From: Bacteroidaceae bacterium
Lineage (GTDB): Bacteria > Bacteroidota > Bacteroidia > Bacteroidales > Bacteroidaceae
Assembly: GCA_017469525.1 (NCBI GenBank)
Contig: JAFUGG010000013.1
Span: 62,001-126,000 of the forward strand
Direction of reading: 5' to 3'
DNA length: 64,000 bases
Below the pieces are notes generated by a model. That model was not told where the DNA came from and searched no databases. It was given only the letters and a program-made list of their open reading frames with translations. Below are positions 17,672 to 26,515 of this stretch, one piece after another. The translations under genes were made by a program, and so were the position numbers. How positions within the stretch are numbered: the first letter of the stretch is position 1; each line of letters opens with the position of its first letter.

Positions 17672-18678
17672 AGACGAAGCTCTATCTTCTGGCCCTCAGC
17701 ATGGCTCTGCTTTCTGTGGCCAACGTGCTATGGGGTTCGCTCGACATCCCTCTGCGGGACGTCTGGCAGATACTCTGCGGCGGCGAGGTGGAAGGACATC
17801 CGGCTTGGAGCATCATCATCCTGGAGGGTAGGGTGCCGCAAATGCTGACGGCCCTGCTCACTGGAACTGCCCTCGGCACCTGTGGCTTGCTTCTCCAGAC
17901 GGCATTCCGCAATCCGCTGGCAGGCCCGTCCATCCTTGGCATTGACTCCGGAGCCAATCTTGGCGTTGCCATCGTACTCCTGCTGCTTGGCGGAACGGCT
18001 TCCATAGGCAGCCTCACTGTCAGTGGCCATCTGCTTGTCGTCATAGCGGCAATGGCCGGTGCACTCGGCATCATGGCTTTGCTGATGCTGCTTAGCAGGC
18101 TCTTGCGCAGCCAGGTAATGCTCCTCATCACCGGCGTCATCATCAGTTACGTCACCGGCAGCATCATACAACTGCTCAACTATTCAGCTACGGAGCAGGG
18201 CGTCTTCAGCTTCGTCATCTGGGGCATGGGCAACTTCTCGTCTGTCGGCATCGAGCGTCTGCCCGTCTTCTGCGCCCTTTCTGTCGTCGGCTTGCTTTTG
18301 GCGTTGCTCCTCGTCAAGCCTCTCGACGCCCTTCTGCTTGGCGACCGCTATGCCGAGAACCTTGGCATCAAGATAGGTCACGTCCGGCAAATGCTCTTGC
18401 TCGTGACAGGTCTGCTCACCGCAACGACCACCGCCTTCTGCGGCCCCATCTCGTTCATCGGCCTCGCCGTGCCGCATCTGGCCCGCCTTGCCCTCGGAAC
18501 ATCGTACCACCGCACCCTCATGCCCGCCACAATGCTCATCGGCGCCAACCTCGCCCTGATGTGCAACCTGCTGAGTGCCCTTCCGCGCGACGGCAGCCTC
18601 ATCCCCATCAGCGTCATCACACCGCTCATCGGAGCACCCGTCGTCCTGCACGTCATACTTAAAAGCAATAAAAACTAA
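17668..18678 (+). CDS. FecCD-family ABC permease
   Basis: Inner-membrane permease of the iron-siderophore/cobalamin importer class, 336 residues with about ten hydrophobic segments. Family blocks include LLTGTALGTCGLLLQTAFRNPLA, GIDSGANLG, the GERYAENLGI-like GDRYAENLG coupling loop, and GLAVPHLARL. Only one permease gene is present, so the pore would be a homodimer. It follows the binding-protein gene with a 4-base overlap. The GH20 gene follows 12 bases after its stop. Confidence 0.92.
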   Translation: MKTKLYLLALSMALLSVANVLWGSLDIPLRDVWQILCGGEVEGHPAWSIIILEGRVPQMLTALLTGTALGTCGLLLQTAFRNPLAGPSILGIDSGANLGVAIVLLLLGGTASIGSLTVSGHLLVVIAAMAGALGIMALLMLLSRLLRSQVMLLITGVIISYVTGSIIQLLNYSATEQGVFSFVIWGMGNFSSVGIERLPVFCALSVVGLLLALLLVKPLDALLLGDRYAENLGIKIGHVRQMLLLVTGLLTATTTAFCGPISFIGLAVPHLARLALGTSYHRTLMPATMLIGANLALMCNLLSALPRDGSLIPISVITPLIGAPVVLHVILKSNKN

Positions 18679-18690
18679 AATACTGCAATT

Positions 18691-20283
18691 ATGAAGCACC
18701 TCTCAACCTTCCTTCTCGCTGCCGCCTTCAGCCTGAGCGCAGCGGCCGAAGTGAACTACCAAGTCATTCCCTTGCCCCAGCATATCAACATCGCGGGGAG
18801 TGGCAAGTACCTTATCCTCGATGCGGGCATGACTGTGGCCTATCCCGCCGACAATGCCAAGATGCAGCGTAATGCCGAGTTCGCTGCCGAATACCTCGGA
18901 CTCATTCCTAAACCTGCCGACAAGAAAGGCGCTGACGTCAGCCTGACACTCGGCATGAATAACGACAATCCCGATGCCTACACCATCAGCGTCACGGGGA
19001 AAGGCATCACCATACAGGGTGCAAGCGAGAGCGGAGTCTTCTACGGCATCCAGACCCTCCGCAAGAGCATCATGAACGAACAGGGCGAAGTGCGTCTGCC
19101 CTTTGCAACCATCAGTGCCGAGCCCCGCTTCGGCTATCGCGGCACAGAGCTTGACTGCGCCCGCCACTTCTTCCCCGTCAGCTTCATCAAGAAGTTCATC
19201 GACATCCTTGCACTGCATGGCGTGAACCGCTTCCACTGGCATCTGACCGACGACCAAGGTTGGCGCTTCGAGGTTAAAGCGTTGCCCGAACTGGCAGAAA
19301 AGGCGAGCGTGCGTCCGCATACTATTATCGGCAAGAACGTGGGCCTTCACGACCCTGCCATCGCCCTTTACGACGACACGCCCGAAACGGGTTATTACAC
19401 ACAGGAGGAGATGCGCGAGGTGGTTCGATACGCTGCCGAACGCTACATCACCGTCGTCCCGGAAATTGACCTGCCTGGCCACATGATTGCAGCGCTTAGC
19501 GTCTATCCCGAAATGGGTTGCACGGGAGGCCCCTACCAGGTGTGGGGCGTCTGGGGCGTGGCAAATGATGTGCTCTGTGCAGGCAACCCAAAGACCTTGG
19601 AGTTCCTCAAGACCGTCTATGGCGAGCTATGCGACGTCTTTCCCTCCGAGCTGATTCACATCGGAGGCGACGAAAGTCCACGTGTGCGCTGGAAGGCTTG
19701 TCCTAAGTGCCAGGCGAAGATGAAGGAGCTTGGCCTTACAGACGAAGCGCAACTGCAAACGTACATCAACAAGGAGATGGAGGCCTTCCTGCAGAAGCGC
19801 GGTCGCCAGATAATTGGATGGGATGAAACGCTCGAAGGAGGCCTGAGCGACAAGGCTGCCGTCATGAGCTGGCGTGGCTACGAAGGCGGAACGGCAGCAG
19901 CCAAACTGCATCATCAAGTCGTCATGACGCCCACCTCCCATTGCTACTTCGACTACTACCAGCTTAAGAACCGCGATGCTCAGCCTTTGGGCATCGGTGG
20001 CTACGTCCCCGTAAGCAAAGTCTATGGCATGGAACCCGTTCCTGAAGGTCTTACAAAAGACGAAGCAAAGTACATCATGGGCGTGCAGTGCAACCTCTGG
20101 ACGGAATATATGCTGAGCCCCGACCACGTTGAATACATGCTTCTACCGCGTCTGGCTGCCATGAGCGAAGTGCAGTGGCTGCAGCCGGAAGCAAAGAACT
20201 ATGAGCAGTTCCTTGGTCGTCTCGAAAACCTTAAGCAGAACTATCGCAAGCTTGGCTACAAGTATTGCCCCTCTACGGAATGA
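18691..20283 (+). CDS. GH20 beta-N-acetylhexosaminidase
   Basis: Secreted glycoside hydrolase that removes terminal GlcNAc or GalNAc from glycans. A signal peptide (LLAAAFSLSAAAE) is followed by a GH20b domain, then the catalytic barrel with the HWHLTDDQGWR block and the Asp-Glu pair in HIGGDES. The 530 residues are close to typical. It is oddly placed: it sits between the permease and ATPase genes of an ABC importer, with a 12-base gap before it and a 4-base ATGA overlap after it, so it is part of the operon. Confidence 0.94.
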   Translation: MKHLSTFLLAAAFSLSAAAEVNYQVIPLPQHINIAGSGKYLILDAGMTVAYPADNAKMQRNAEFAAEYLGLIPKPADKKGADVSLTLGMNNDNPDAYTISVTGKGITIQGASESGVFYGIQTLRKSIMNEQGEVRLPFATISAEPRFGYRGTELDCARHFFPVSFIKKFIDILALHGVNRFHWHLTDDQGWRFEVKALPELAEKASVRPHTIIGKNVGLHDPAIALYDDTPETGYYTQEEMREVVRYAAERYITVVPEIDLPGHMIAALSVYPEMGCTGGPYQVWGVWGVANDVLCAGNPKTLEFLKTVYGELCDVFPSELIHIGGDESPRVRWKACPKCQAKMKELGLTDEAQLQTYINKEMEAFLQKRGRQIIGWDETLEGGLSDKAAVMSWRGYEGGTAAAKLHHQVVMTPTSHCYFDYYQLKNRDAQPLGIGGYVPVSKVYGMEPVPEGLTKDEAKYIMGVQCNLWTEYMLSPDHVEYMLLPRLAAMSEVQWLQPEAKNYEQFLGRLENLKQNYRKLGYKYCPSTE

Positions 20284-21035
20284 TAGAACTCAGACATCTT
20301 ACTGTCGGCTACGGCGAGAAAGCCGTTCTCTCCGACATCAGCCAAACGTTGAGCGCTGGGCAGATGGTTTGTCTGCTTGGCGCAAACGGTGTTGGCAAGA
20401 GCACTATCCTGCGTACTCTTTCAGGCTTTCTGCCACCTCTTTCCGGCGAGGTATTGCTTGATGGCCGCGACCTGACGTCTCTCTCCCTCTCCCAGCGCAG
20501 CAAATCCATCTCCGTGGTACTGACTGAAAGAGTGGAAGTGCCGTATATGAAGGTCGTAGATCTCGTCGGGATGGGGCGTTCGCCATATACCGGTTTCTTC
20601 GGTACACTGAGTAGGGAGGACAAGAGCATCGTCACAGAAGCCATCGAGATGGTTGGGATAAGCTGCCTTGCACAGCGAACCATCGACACCCTGAGCGACG
20701 GTGAACGCCAGAAGGCACTGCTTGCCAAGGCCCTTGCCCAGCAGACGCCCGTCATCTTCCTCGACGAGCCGACGGCTTTTCTCGATTTCCATGCCAAGGT
20801 CAGCACGCTGAGGCTGATGCTTCGCCTTGCCCATGAAACGAACAAGACCATCTTCCTCAGCACGCACGACGTGGAGATGGCTATCCAGCTGAGCGATGTG
20901 CTATGGGTTGTTCAAGACGGTCAAATCGCATCAGGCACACCATCCTTGCTCACGAAAAACGGTACGCTCCATCGTTTTCTTGAGGCAGAAGGCATCAGCT
21001 ACGATGCAGAAGAACGGACGCTGAAGATTAAATAA
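20280..21035 (+). CDS. ABC transporter ATPase (FecE/BtuD-like)
   Basis: Cytosolic ATPase that powers the importer upstream. Start ATG 20280 (MIELRHLTVGYG) overlaps the GH20 stop; an in-frame upstream ATG lies inside GH20. The 251 residues carry Walker A GANGVGKST, signature LSDGERQK, Walker B VIFLDEPTAFLD and the H-loop STHDVE. The stop codon overlaps the convergent murF stop by 8 bases (21028-21035). Confidence 0.92.
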   Translation: MIELRHLTVGYGEKAVLSDISQTLSAGQMVCLLGANGVGKSTILRTLSGFLPPLSGEVLLDGRDLTSLSLSQRSKSISVVLTERVEVPYMKVVDLVGMGRSPYTGFFGTLSREDKSIVTEAIEMVGISCLAQRTIDTLSDGERQKALLAKALAQQTPVIFLDEPTAFLDFHAKVSTLRLMLRLAHETNKTIFLSTHDVEMAIQLSDVLWVVQDGQIASGTPSLLTKNGTLHRFLEAEGISYDAEERTLKIK

Positions 21036-22320
21036 AGTCGGGCAATTGCCAGAGCTTTGTGCTGTTGCTGCCCTTGATGAGTATGGTGGCGTCGCTTATC
21101 GGTTCCTGCTTCAAGGCGGCCTTCACTTCTTCCACATCTTTGAAGACGTGCATGGCTCCCGTTGCTACCTTCCCGAACTCTTCGCCCACGAGCCAGATAC
21201 GCTCCAAATCCATGCCTTGAAGACGCTCCACAATGCGACGATGTTCTTCGAGGCTTTCTTTGCCAAGCTCTCGCATGTCGCCCAGTATCACCATCTTATG
21301 CTCGCTCTCCATGAAGGAGAAGTTCGTGAGGGCTGCTGCCATGCTCGAGGGGTTGGCGTTGTAGGCATCGACGATAAGGCAGTTGCTTCCCACCGTTCGC
21401 AGTTCGCTGCGGCTGTTTGTAGGCTTGTAGGCAGCAAGGGCATGGTCAATCTGTTCGGGTGCAATGCCGAAGTGAAGTCCCAGTGTGACGGCAGCCCGCA
21501 GGTTGGCAATGTTGTATGCCCCGATGAGGTTTGTCTGCACGGTATGCCAAGGCTGGTTGTCGTCGGCACGCCATTGCATCTCAACAAATGGTGCAACCTT
21601 GTTCACACGTCCCTCGACGTATGGCAGAGCGTCTTTATGAAGCGTAAAACCACGATGCAGAGCCATCTCGAGGAGTTCGTCGTCGAAGGCATTGATGAAT
21701 ATCTTCCCATTGCGCCGATGCAGGTCGTCATAGAGCTCGCCCTTCGTCTGCTTTACGCCCTCGAAACTGCCAAAGCCTTCCAGATGGGCACGACCGACGT
21801 TCGTGATGAGCCCGAAGTCAGCCTTAACGATACGGCAGAGGTCTGCAATCTCGCCCGGATGGTTGGCCCCCGTCTCGATGACTGCTATGTCATGCTCTGG
21901 CTTGATGCGAAGAAGGGTGAGGGGCACGCCGATGTGGTTGTTGAGGTTGCCCTCGGTGTAAAGGACGTGCTTGCCCTCTGAGAGAACTGCGCTGATGAGT
22001 TCCTTCGTGGTCGTCTTGCCGTTTGTTCCCGTCACTTGCAGGACCGTTCCGCCCCATGCCTTGCGATGATAGGCAGCCAGCTCCTGCAGGGCTTTCAGCA
22101 CGTCGGGAACAAGGATGAGACGTTCGTCCCCGCTTGCTACTTCAGGATTATCAACAATTGCGAAGGCACAACCTTTCCCGAGGGCAGAAAGGGCATAGTT
22201 GTTGCCGTCGAATGTTTCTCCCTTCAGGGCAAAGAAGATGCTTCCCTCGGGACACTTGCGACTGTCCGTCGTCACCTGCGGATGCGCTTTGTATATGTCG
22301 TATAATGCTTCTGTATTCAT
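21028..22320 (-). CDS. murF: UDP-MurNAc-tripeptide--D-Ala-D-Ala ligase
   Basis: Stand-alone MurF of 430 residues, the cytosolic ligase that finishes the peptidoglycan precursor peptide. It has the full set of Mur-ligase motifs: P-loop VTGTNGKTTTKE, ETGANHPGEI, NVGRAHLEGF, and VDAYNANPSSM in the C-terminal part. Its P-loop (GTNGKTTT) is closer to the classic MurF form than that of the MurF-Alr fusion at 13.7 kb (GSNGKTLV), so this copy is the better candidate for the main enzyme. It has its own promoter box. Confidence 0.94.
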   Translation of the reverse strand: MNTEALYDIYKAHPQVTTDSRKCPEGSIFFALKGETFDGNNYALSALGKGCAFAIVDNPEVASGDERLILVPDVLKALQELAAYHRKAWGGTVLQVTGTNGKTTTKELISAVLSEGKHVLYTEGNLNNHIGVPLTLLRIKPEHDIAVIETGANHPGEIADLCRIVKADFGLITNVGRAHLEGFGSFEGVKQTKGELYDDLHRRNGKIFINAFDDELLEMALHRGFTLHKDALPYVEGRVNKVAPFVEMQWRADDNQPWHTVQTNLIGAYNIANLRAAVTLGLHFGIAPEQIDHALAAYKPTNSRSELRTVGSNCLIVDAYNANPSSMAAALTNFSFMESEHKMVILGDMRELGKESLEEHRRIVERLQGMDLERIWLVGEEFGKVATGAMHVFKDVEEVKAALKQEPISDATILIKGSNSTKLWQLPDFI

Positions 22321-22343
22321 ACCTTATTATATATTAGCGAGAG

Positions 22344-22351
22344 CAAAGTTA
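22344..22351 (-). promoter_or_regulatory. -7 box of murF promoter
   Basis: TAACTTTG on the minus strand, about 24 bases upstream of the murF ATG. Confidence 0.6.
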
Positions 22352-22356
22352 CGCTT

Positions 22357-24990
22357 TTATTCCGAATCTGCCAAACTATCTTCAAAGAATTGATGTTTCC
22401 CTTGCTCGACTTCGATGGTTTGGGATGGCAGACAGATGGTGGCTGTGCTGCCTACGGGCACTCTGACTTCCAGCGAACGCAACTTCCCTTCGTGACTGAT
22501 GACGTGCGACGAGAGCATGCCCTGTGGCGTCTGGAGCGAATAGTAAACTGTATCGACGCCAACTGCCGGAACTGGCTTGACGACGAAATGTTTGTAGCCG
22601 GCACCTTCAGGCGTGACGTTCACGCCGGCAAGTCGGCGTGGCAGCCATGTTAAGCCGCCTCCGAACATCGGATGGTTGTGCGAGTTCTGCCCGTCCCATT
22701 GTTCCCATGTGACGGTGGCTCCCTGTTCTATCCAATGGCCGTAGCTGGGATAGTCGGTCTTCAGGATAGCTGATGTGGCGACATCATGAAGGCCGTAATC
22801 CGTCAGCGTCTCGAAGAAGAACTTTGTCGTGACGAAGCCCGTGTTGATGTGACCGCCGTGTACGTCCATTATTTCCTTGCGAAGCGTCTCGACGACTGCA
22901 TCTTTCCATTCTTCGGGCACACCCATGTAGAGTGCCAGAATGTTGGGACCGAAGTCGCCATAGGTGGCATTCTGTTTGTCGTAGAACTTTTTGTGGAAGG
23001 CTTCCCAGGTCCTTTGGGCAACGGCCTCGCTTTCCTGCCTGCCCGCTTCGTCGCCAAGAACTTTGGCTGCCTTGGCCGTGTTCGTGGCACAAAGCCAGAG
23101 ATAGAAGGTGTGGACAATCTCGTCGGAAGGGTTGGCATAAGGCGGCACCCAGTCGCCCAGGTTGAGCCAATAGCATACTTCGCCCGTTTCCTGGTTGCGT
23201 TTCTGCTGGAACATCGTCCCATCAGGCGTGAGCCATGTGAGCATGTGACGCAGTTGGTCACGCATGGGTTGGTAGCAGAGCCGCAGTTGCTCAAGGTCGC
23301 CATACTGCAGGTAGTACTCCCAGGGAATGACGTTCATGGCGGCTCCCCAAGCCACTCCGCCGCCGCATGTGGGTTGCCAGGGAGCTCCATTGGGGACATA
23401 ACCGCTCGTTGGGTTCTGTGCATCACGCATATCACGAAGCCACTTCTGGTAGAAGGCAGCGGCATCGAAGGAGAGCATCACCATGGCGGAGGCAATCTGT
23501 CCGTCGCCCGTATAGGGCAAGCGTTCGCGGTGAGGGCAGTCGCTGGCGATGCAGCCATGCATGTTGTCCAGCTGCGAGCGTTGCCAGATGGCGTTGATGC
23601 GGTTCAGTAGGGGATGGCTGCAACGGAACTCTGATGCAAGCGGCACATCGGTGTTCACGGCTTCTGCCTGTACTTGTCCGGCCGTCAGATTGCCGAGGCC
23701 GCGCACCTTCACCTGCGAGAAGACGTACCAGGTGAAGCGTGGGGCGTATGTCTCACCTGCCTGTGAACCCTTGCATATGTATGCTTCCTTTCCGAGAGGC
23801 GACTCGCAGACATATTCCACTTCCACCTTCTGTCCCTTCTCGCCCTTGATGTCCTTCAGGCGAATCCAACCGGCAATCTCTTTCTCGAAAGTGATGACGT
23901 AGATGCTGTCCTGCCTTTCGAAGCTGACGGGTTGCAGGACCTCCGTGATGCGGTCGGTGGGGGAAGTGTGAGCCGTCAGCCTTCCCACGGGAGCGATTGC
24001 TTTCTCGACAGGTTTCCAACTACTTTCGTCCGCATCAGCCTCTGCCCATCGGGGCACTTCGAGCCGTGCGTCGTACACCTCGCCATCATAGACACCTGTG
24101 AGCGTGATGGACGAGGGATGGGTCAGCCAAGTCTCGTCGGTGCAGATGCTTTCCGTCGTTCCGTCGTCGTAGGTCACGTCGAGCTGGCACAGGAAGCATG
24201 GCTCTCCGAAGGAGCCCACATGGTAGCTCGTGCTGCGATAGAAGCCGTCGCCCAACATCGCTCCCATCGCGTTCCGGCCTTGCTGGAGCAGGGCGGTGAC
24301 GTCGTACGAGAGGTAGAGCACGCGGTAGGCCGTGAAGCTGTTCTCCAGAGCTATGCCCCCCTTATCCAAGCCCTCGCGTGTGGTATAGTTCGTGAAGTTG
24401 GGCACCAGCAGGTCCTCGCCTTGAGCTTTCTTGCCGTTCACATAGAGCTCGAAGTAGCCTCCTGCCGTCACGAAGGCCTTAGCCCTCGTTACCTTACGGT
24501 TCAGGTTGAATGTCTTGCGGAACATGGGAGCGCCCTCAGGCTGACGGGCCGTAATCCAGGTGGCTTTCCAATCACTGGGCTTCAGGAGCCCCATCGTCCA
24601 ATGCGACACAGGACTCCACTTTGAGCGACGCCCCTTGACGTCCCACGTCTGCACTTTCCAGTAGCAGTCCTGACGGGAGGTCAACTCCTTGCCTCCGTAG
24701 GGAACAAGCACGCTCACGTCGGATGGCACGCGGCCACTGTCCCACAAGTCATAGTCGCCCCTCCGCAGACGTTCTTCCGAGGAGGCTACCACGATGCGAT
24801 AGGCCGTCTGCCGCTGGCCTTTGACGCGTTCGTTCTTAGGCTCGTTGACCCACGAAAGACGCGGCCTCTGAACATCAACCACGCTTGGATTGACACAATG
24901 CTCAACTCGCAGGGAGCTCACCTTCAGCTGTCCTCTGACGGTTGAAGACAGCACCATCAGCAGACAGCATAGTATGATACGATTCTTCAT
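22357..24990 (-). CDS. GH78 alpha-L-rhamnosidase
   Basis: Secreted enzyme that releases rhamnose from plant or microbial glycans, 877 residues. A signal peptide (MKNRIILCCLLMVLSSTVRG) is followed by the N-terminal Fn3/beta domains (LSWVNEP, YRIVVASSEERL, DLWDSGRV), the concanavalin-like rhamnosidase N-domain, the (alpha/alpha)6 barrel with DCPHRERLPYTGDGQ and QWDGQNSHNH, and a C-terminal beta domain. No SusCD pair or other glycan genes sit beside it, so it is an isolated gene and not part of a visible polysaccharide locus. Confidence 0.94.
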   Translation of the reverse strand: MKNRIILCCLLMVLSSTVRGQLKVSSLRVEHCVNPSVVDVQRPRLSWVNEPKNERVKGQRQTAYRIVVASSEERLRRGDYDLWDSGRVPSDVSVLVPYGGKELTSRQDCYWKVQTWDVKGRRSKWSPVSHWTMGLLKPSDWKATWITARQPEGAPMFRKTFNLNRKVTRAKAFVTAGGYFELYVNGKKAQGEDLLVPNFTNYTTREGLDKGGIALENSFTAYRVLYLSYDVTALLQQGRNAMGAMLGDGFYRSTSYHVGSFGEPCFLCQLDVTYDDGTTESICTDETWLTHPSSITLTGVYDGEVYDARLEVPRWAEADADESSWKPVEKAIAPVGRLTAHTSPTDRITEVLQPVSFERQDSIYVITFEKEIAGWIRLKDIKGEKGQKVEVEYVCESPLGKEAYICKGSQAGETYAPRFTWYVFSQVKVRGLGNLTAGQVQAEAVNTDVPLASEFRCSHPLLNRINAIWQRSQLDNMHGCIASDCPHRERLPYTGDGQIASAMVMLSFDAAAFYQKWLRDMRDAQNPTSGYVPNGAPWQPTCGGGVAWGAAMNVIPWEYYLQYGDLEQLRLCYQPMRDQLRHMLTWLTPDGTMFQQKRNQETGEVCYWLNLGDWVPPYANPSDEIVHTFYLWLCATNTAKAAKVLGDEAGRQESEAVAQRTWEAFHKKFYDKQNATYGDFGPNILALYMGVPEEWKDAVVETLRKEIMDVHGGHINTGFVTTKFFFETLTDYGLHDVATSAILKTDYPSYGHWIEQGATVTWEQWDGQNSHNHPMFGGGLTWLPRRLAGVNVTPEGAGYKHFVVKPVPAVGVDTVYYSLQTPQGMLSSHVISHEGKLRSLEVRVPVGSTATICLPSQTIEVEQGKHQFFEDSLADSE

Positions 24991-25012
24991 ATACAGACAA
25001 TTAAAAACATGA

Positions 25013-25020
25013 CAAAGTTA
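25013..25020 (-). promoter_or_regulatory. -7 box of rhamnosidase promoter
   Basis: TAACTTTG on the minus strand, 23 bases before the rhamnosidase start. Confidence 0.6.
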
Positions 25021-25186
25021 CGTTTTATTTTCGAAACATTTGCATCAGAAGTGAAGAAAGTGTGGATTTGGCCGCAAATAAGTGAATGCACGACTATTTC
25101 GTGGCGTGGGAATAGCCTCAAAATGAAGAGGTGTTCTTTAATGGTATCAATTGCGAGGATAAAAAAAGGTAATTAAGCGAAGAAAG

Positions 25187-25263
25187 CAAGGGGGCTTGCC
25201 CCCTTGTCCGGTACTCATAATAGCCCGATTCGGCACCCCTGGGAACGCGGGCGTCCCGCCCGC
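25187..25263. repeat. Two GC-rich hairpins in divergent gap
   Basis: CAAGGGGG/CCCCCTTG closes on a 4-base loop at 25187-25206. About 40 bases later GCGGGCG/CGCCCGC closes on 3 bases at 25247-25263. Both are far richer in GC than the surrounding spacer. Neither is followed by a clear T-run. They look like small repetitive palindromes of the REP kind. Confidence 0.7.
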
Positions 25264-25288
25264 TCAGGCTGAGATACTTCGCCAAAGG

Positions 25289-25358
25289 GTTTGCACATAC
25301 ATGTAGATGCAATTGCATCTACATGTACATGCAATTGCATCTACATGTATGTGCAAAC
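25289..25358. repeat. 70-base near-perfect palindrome with 22-base period (array E)
   Basis: The block runs from GTTTGCAC to GTGCAAAC and is its own reverse complement except for one symmetric pair of positions near the centre. Inside it, two 22-base units start at 25299 and 25321 (ACATGTAGATGC and ACATGTACATGC, each continuing AATTGCATCT), and a third begins at 25343. It therefore belongs both to the palindromes and to the 22-base arrays. It lies between the divergent rhamnosidase and folP genes (gap 24991-25660). Confidence 0.88.
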
Positions 25359-25398
25359 AACCCAGCACGCCAGGTTGGGCTGGCGAGGCAAGAAATAT

Positions 25399-25470
25399 GG
25401 GGGCAAGAGGCAGGAGGATTGCAAGGGCAGATTGTATTCTCTTGCCCATTGCTTCTTGCTCCTTGCCCCC
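25399..25470. repeat. Imperfect long inverted repeat
   Basis: GGGGGCAAG at 25399 pairs with CTTGCCCCC ending at 25470. The intervening bases also match imperfectly (GGCAGGAG with CTTCTTGCTCC, GGGCAGA with TCTTGCCC). It could fold as one long stem. It contains no gene. Confidence 0.6.
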
Positions 25471-25632
25471 TGTTATAACGGTAATGTCTTCCAGACTTAC
25501 TCCTGAAACTTCATATATATTATATATAATGTGTAGCTTGCGGCTTTCTGATGAGTCCGTGCAGGCAGTTTTCCGTGCGGAAATTCGCAAAGAGAACGTC
25601 ATTTTTTCATTTTTCATTTTTCATTTTCTTTG

Positions 25633-25640
25633 TATCTTTG
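25633..25640 (+). promoter_or_regulatory. -7 box of folP promoter
   Basis: TATCTTTG on the plus strand, 20 bases upstream of the GTG chosen as the folP start; it supports that start over the longer upstream frame. Confidence 0.65.
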
Positions 25641-25660
25641 TGCGGAATTTAAGCAAATCT

Positions 25661-26491
25661 GTGCCCGAAGCATCATCCTATAGCATCAACGCGGGCGGAA
25701 GCCTGCTCTCGCTGGATACGCCCGTCGTGATGGGCATCCTGAATGCCACTCCCGACTCCTTCTATCGTCACGACGAGGGGGCCGAGGCCGTGCGTCTGCG
25801 CATCAGGCAGATGCTCGACGAGGGTGCTGCCATACTCGACATAGGTGCCTGCTCCACCCGTCCCGGCTCAGTGCCCGTCGATGAGCAGGAGGAGATGCGG
25901 CGCCTCAGGGAAGCATTGGTCATCGTCCGAGAGGAGGCTCCTGATGCCGTCCTCAGCGTCGATACGTTTCGTGCAGCGGTGGCAAGGATGACAGTCGAAG
26001 AATTTGGCGTGCAGATAGTGAACGACATCAGCGGTGGCGAAATGGACGAGTCGATGTTCCGAACCGTGGCAGAACTGGGCGTGCCGTACGTCCTGACGTC
26101 TGGCAAGACATTCGACGAGACGGAAGATGCACCATACATGGCCCGCTTCCTGCGCGACTTGGGCAGTAGGGTAGAGGCACTCCATGAGCTGGGTGTCTGC
26201 GATGTCATCCTCGACCCGGGCTTCGGCTTTGGCAAGACACTCGAACAGAACTACATCATCATGCGGAACCTCGAGGTCCTGCACGAGTTGGAGTTGCCCT
26301 TGCTCATAGGCATCAGCCACAAGAGCATGATACACCGACTGCTGGACACAACGCCCGACGAAGCCCTGAACGGCACTTCCGTCCTCAATACCATTGCTCT
26401 GCAGAAAGGCGCTCACATCCTTCGCGTCCACGAAGTAAAGGAAGCCAGGGAGTGCATAAAGATATGCAACATACTGAATAGTAAATCGTAA
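25661..26491 (+). CDS. folP: Dihydropteroate synthase
   Basis: Folate-pathway enzyme that joins p-aminobenzoate to the pterin diphosphate, and the sulfonamide target. I chose GTG 25661, which gives 276 residues and lies just after a TATCTTTG promoter box; the open frame runs 118 codons further upstream but crosses the promoter and palindromes. Motifs: VVMGILNATPDSFY, DIGACSTRPG, VNDISGG, ILDPGFGFGKT and GISHKSMI with the RVHEV ending. The cdaA start follows 24 bases after the stop, a common gene pair in Bacteroidota. Confidence 0.93.
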   Translation: MPEASSYSINAGGSLLSLDTPVVMGILNATPDSFYRHDEGAEAVRLRIRQMLDEGAAILDIGACSTRPGSVPVDEQEEMRRLREALVIVREEAPDAVLSVDTFRAAVARMTVEEFGVQIVNDISGGEMDESMFRTVAELGVPYVLTSGKTFDETEDAPYMARFLRDLGSRVEALHELGVCDVILDPGFGFGKTLEQNYIIMRNLEVLHELELPLLIGISHKSMIHRLLDTTPDEALNGTSVLNTIALQKGAHILRVHEVKEARECIKICNILNSKS

Positions 26492-26515
26492 ATCGTTAAA
26501 TAGTAAATAACCTCG

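Noticed and set aside
25307..25660. 118-codon upstream extension of folP
   Set aside because: It crosses a palindromic array and the folP promoter box, and the translated residues are low-complexity. GTG 25661 gives a normal length.
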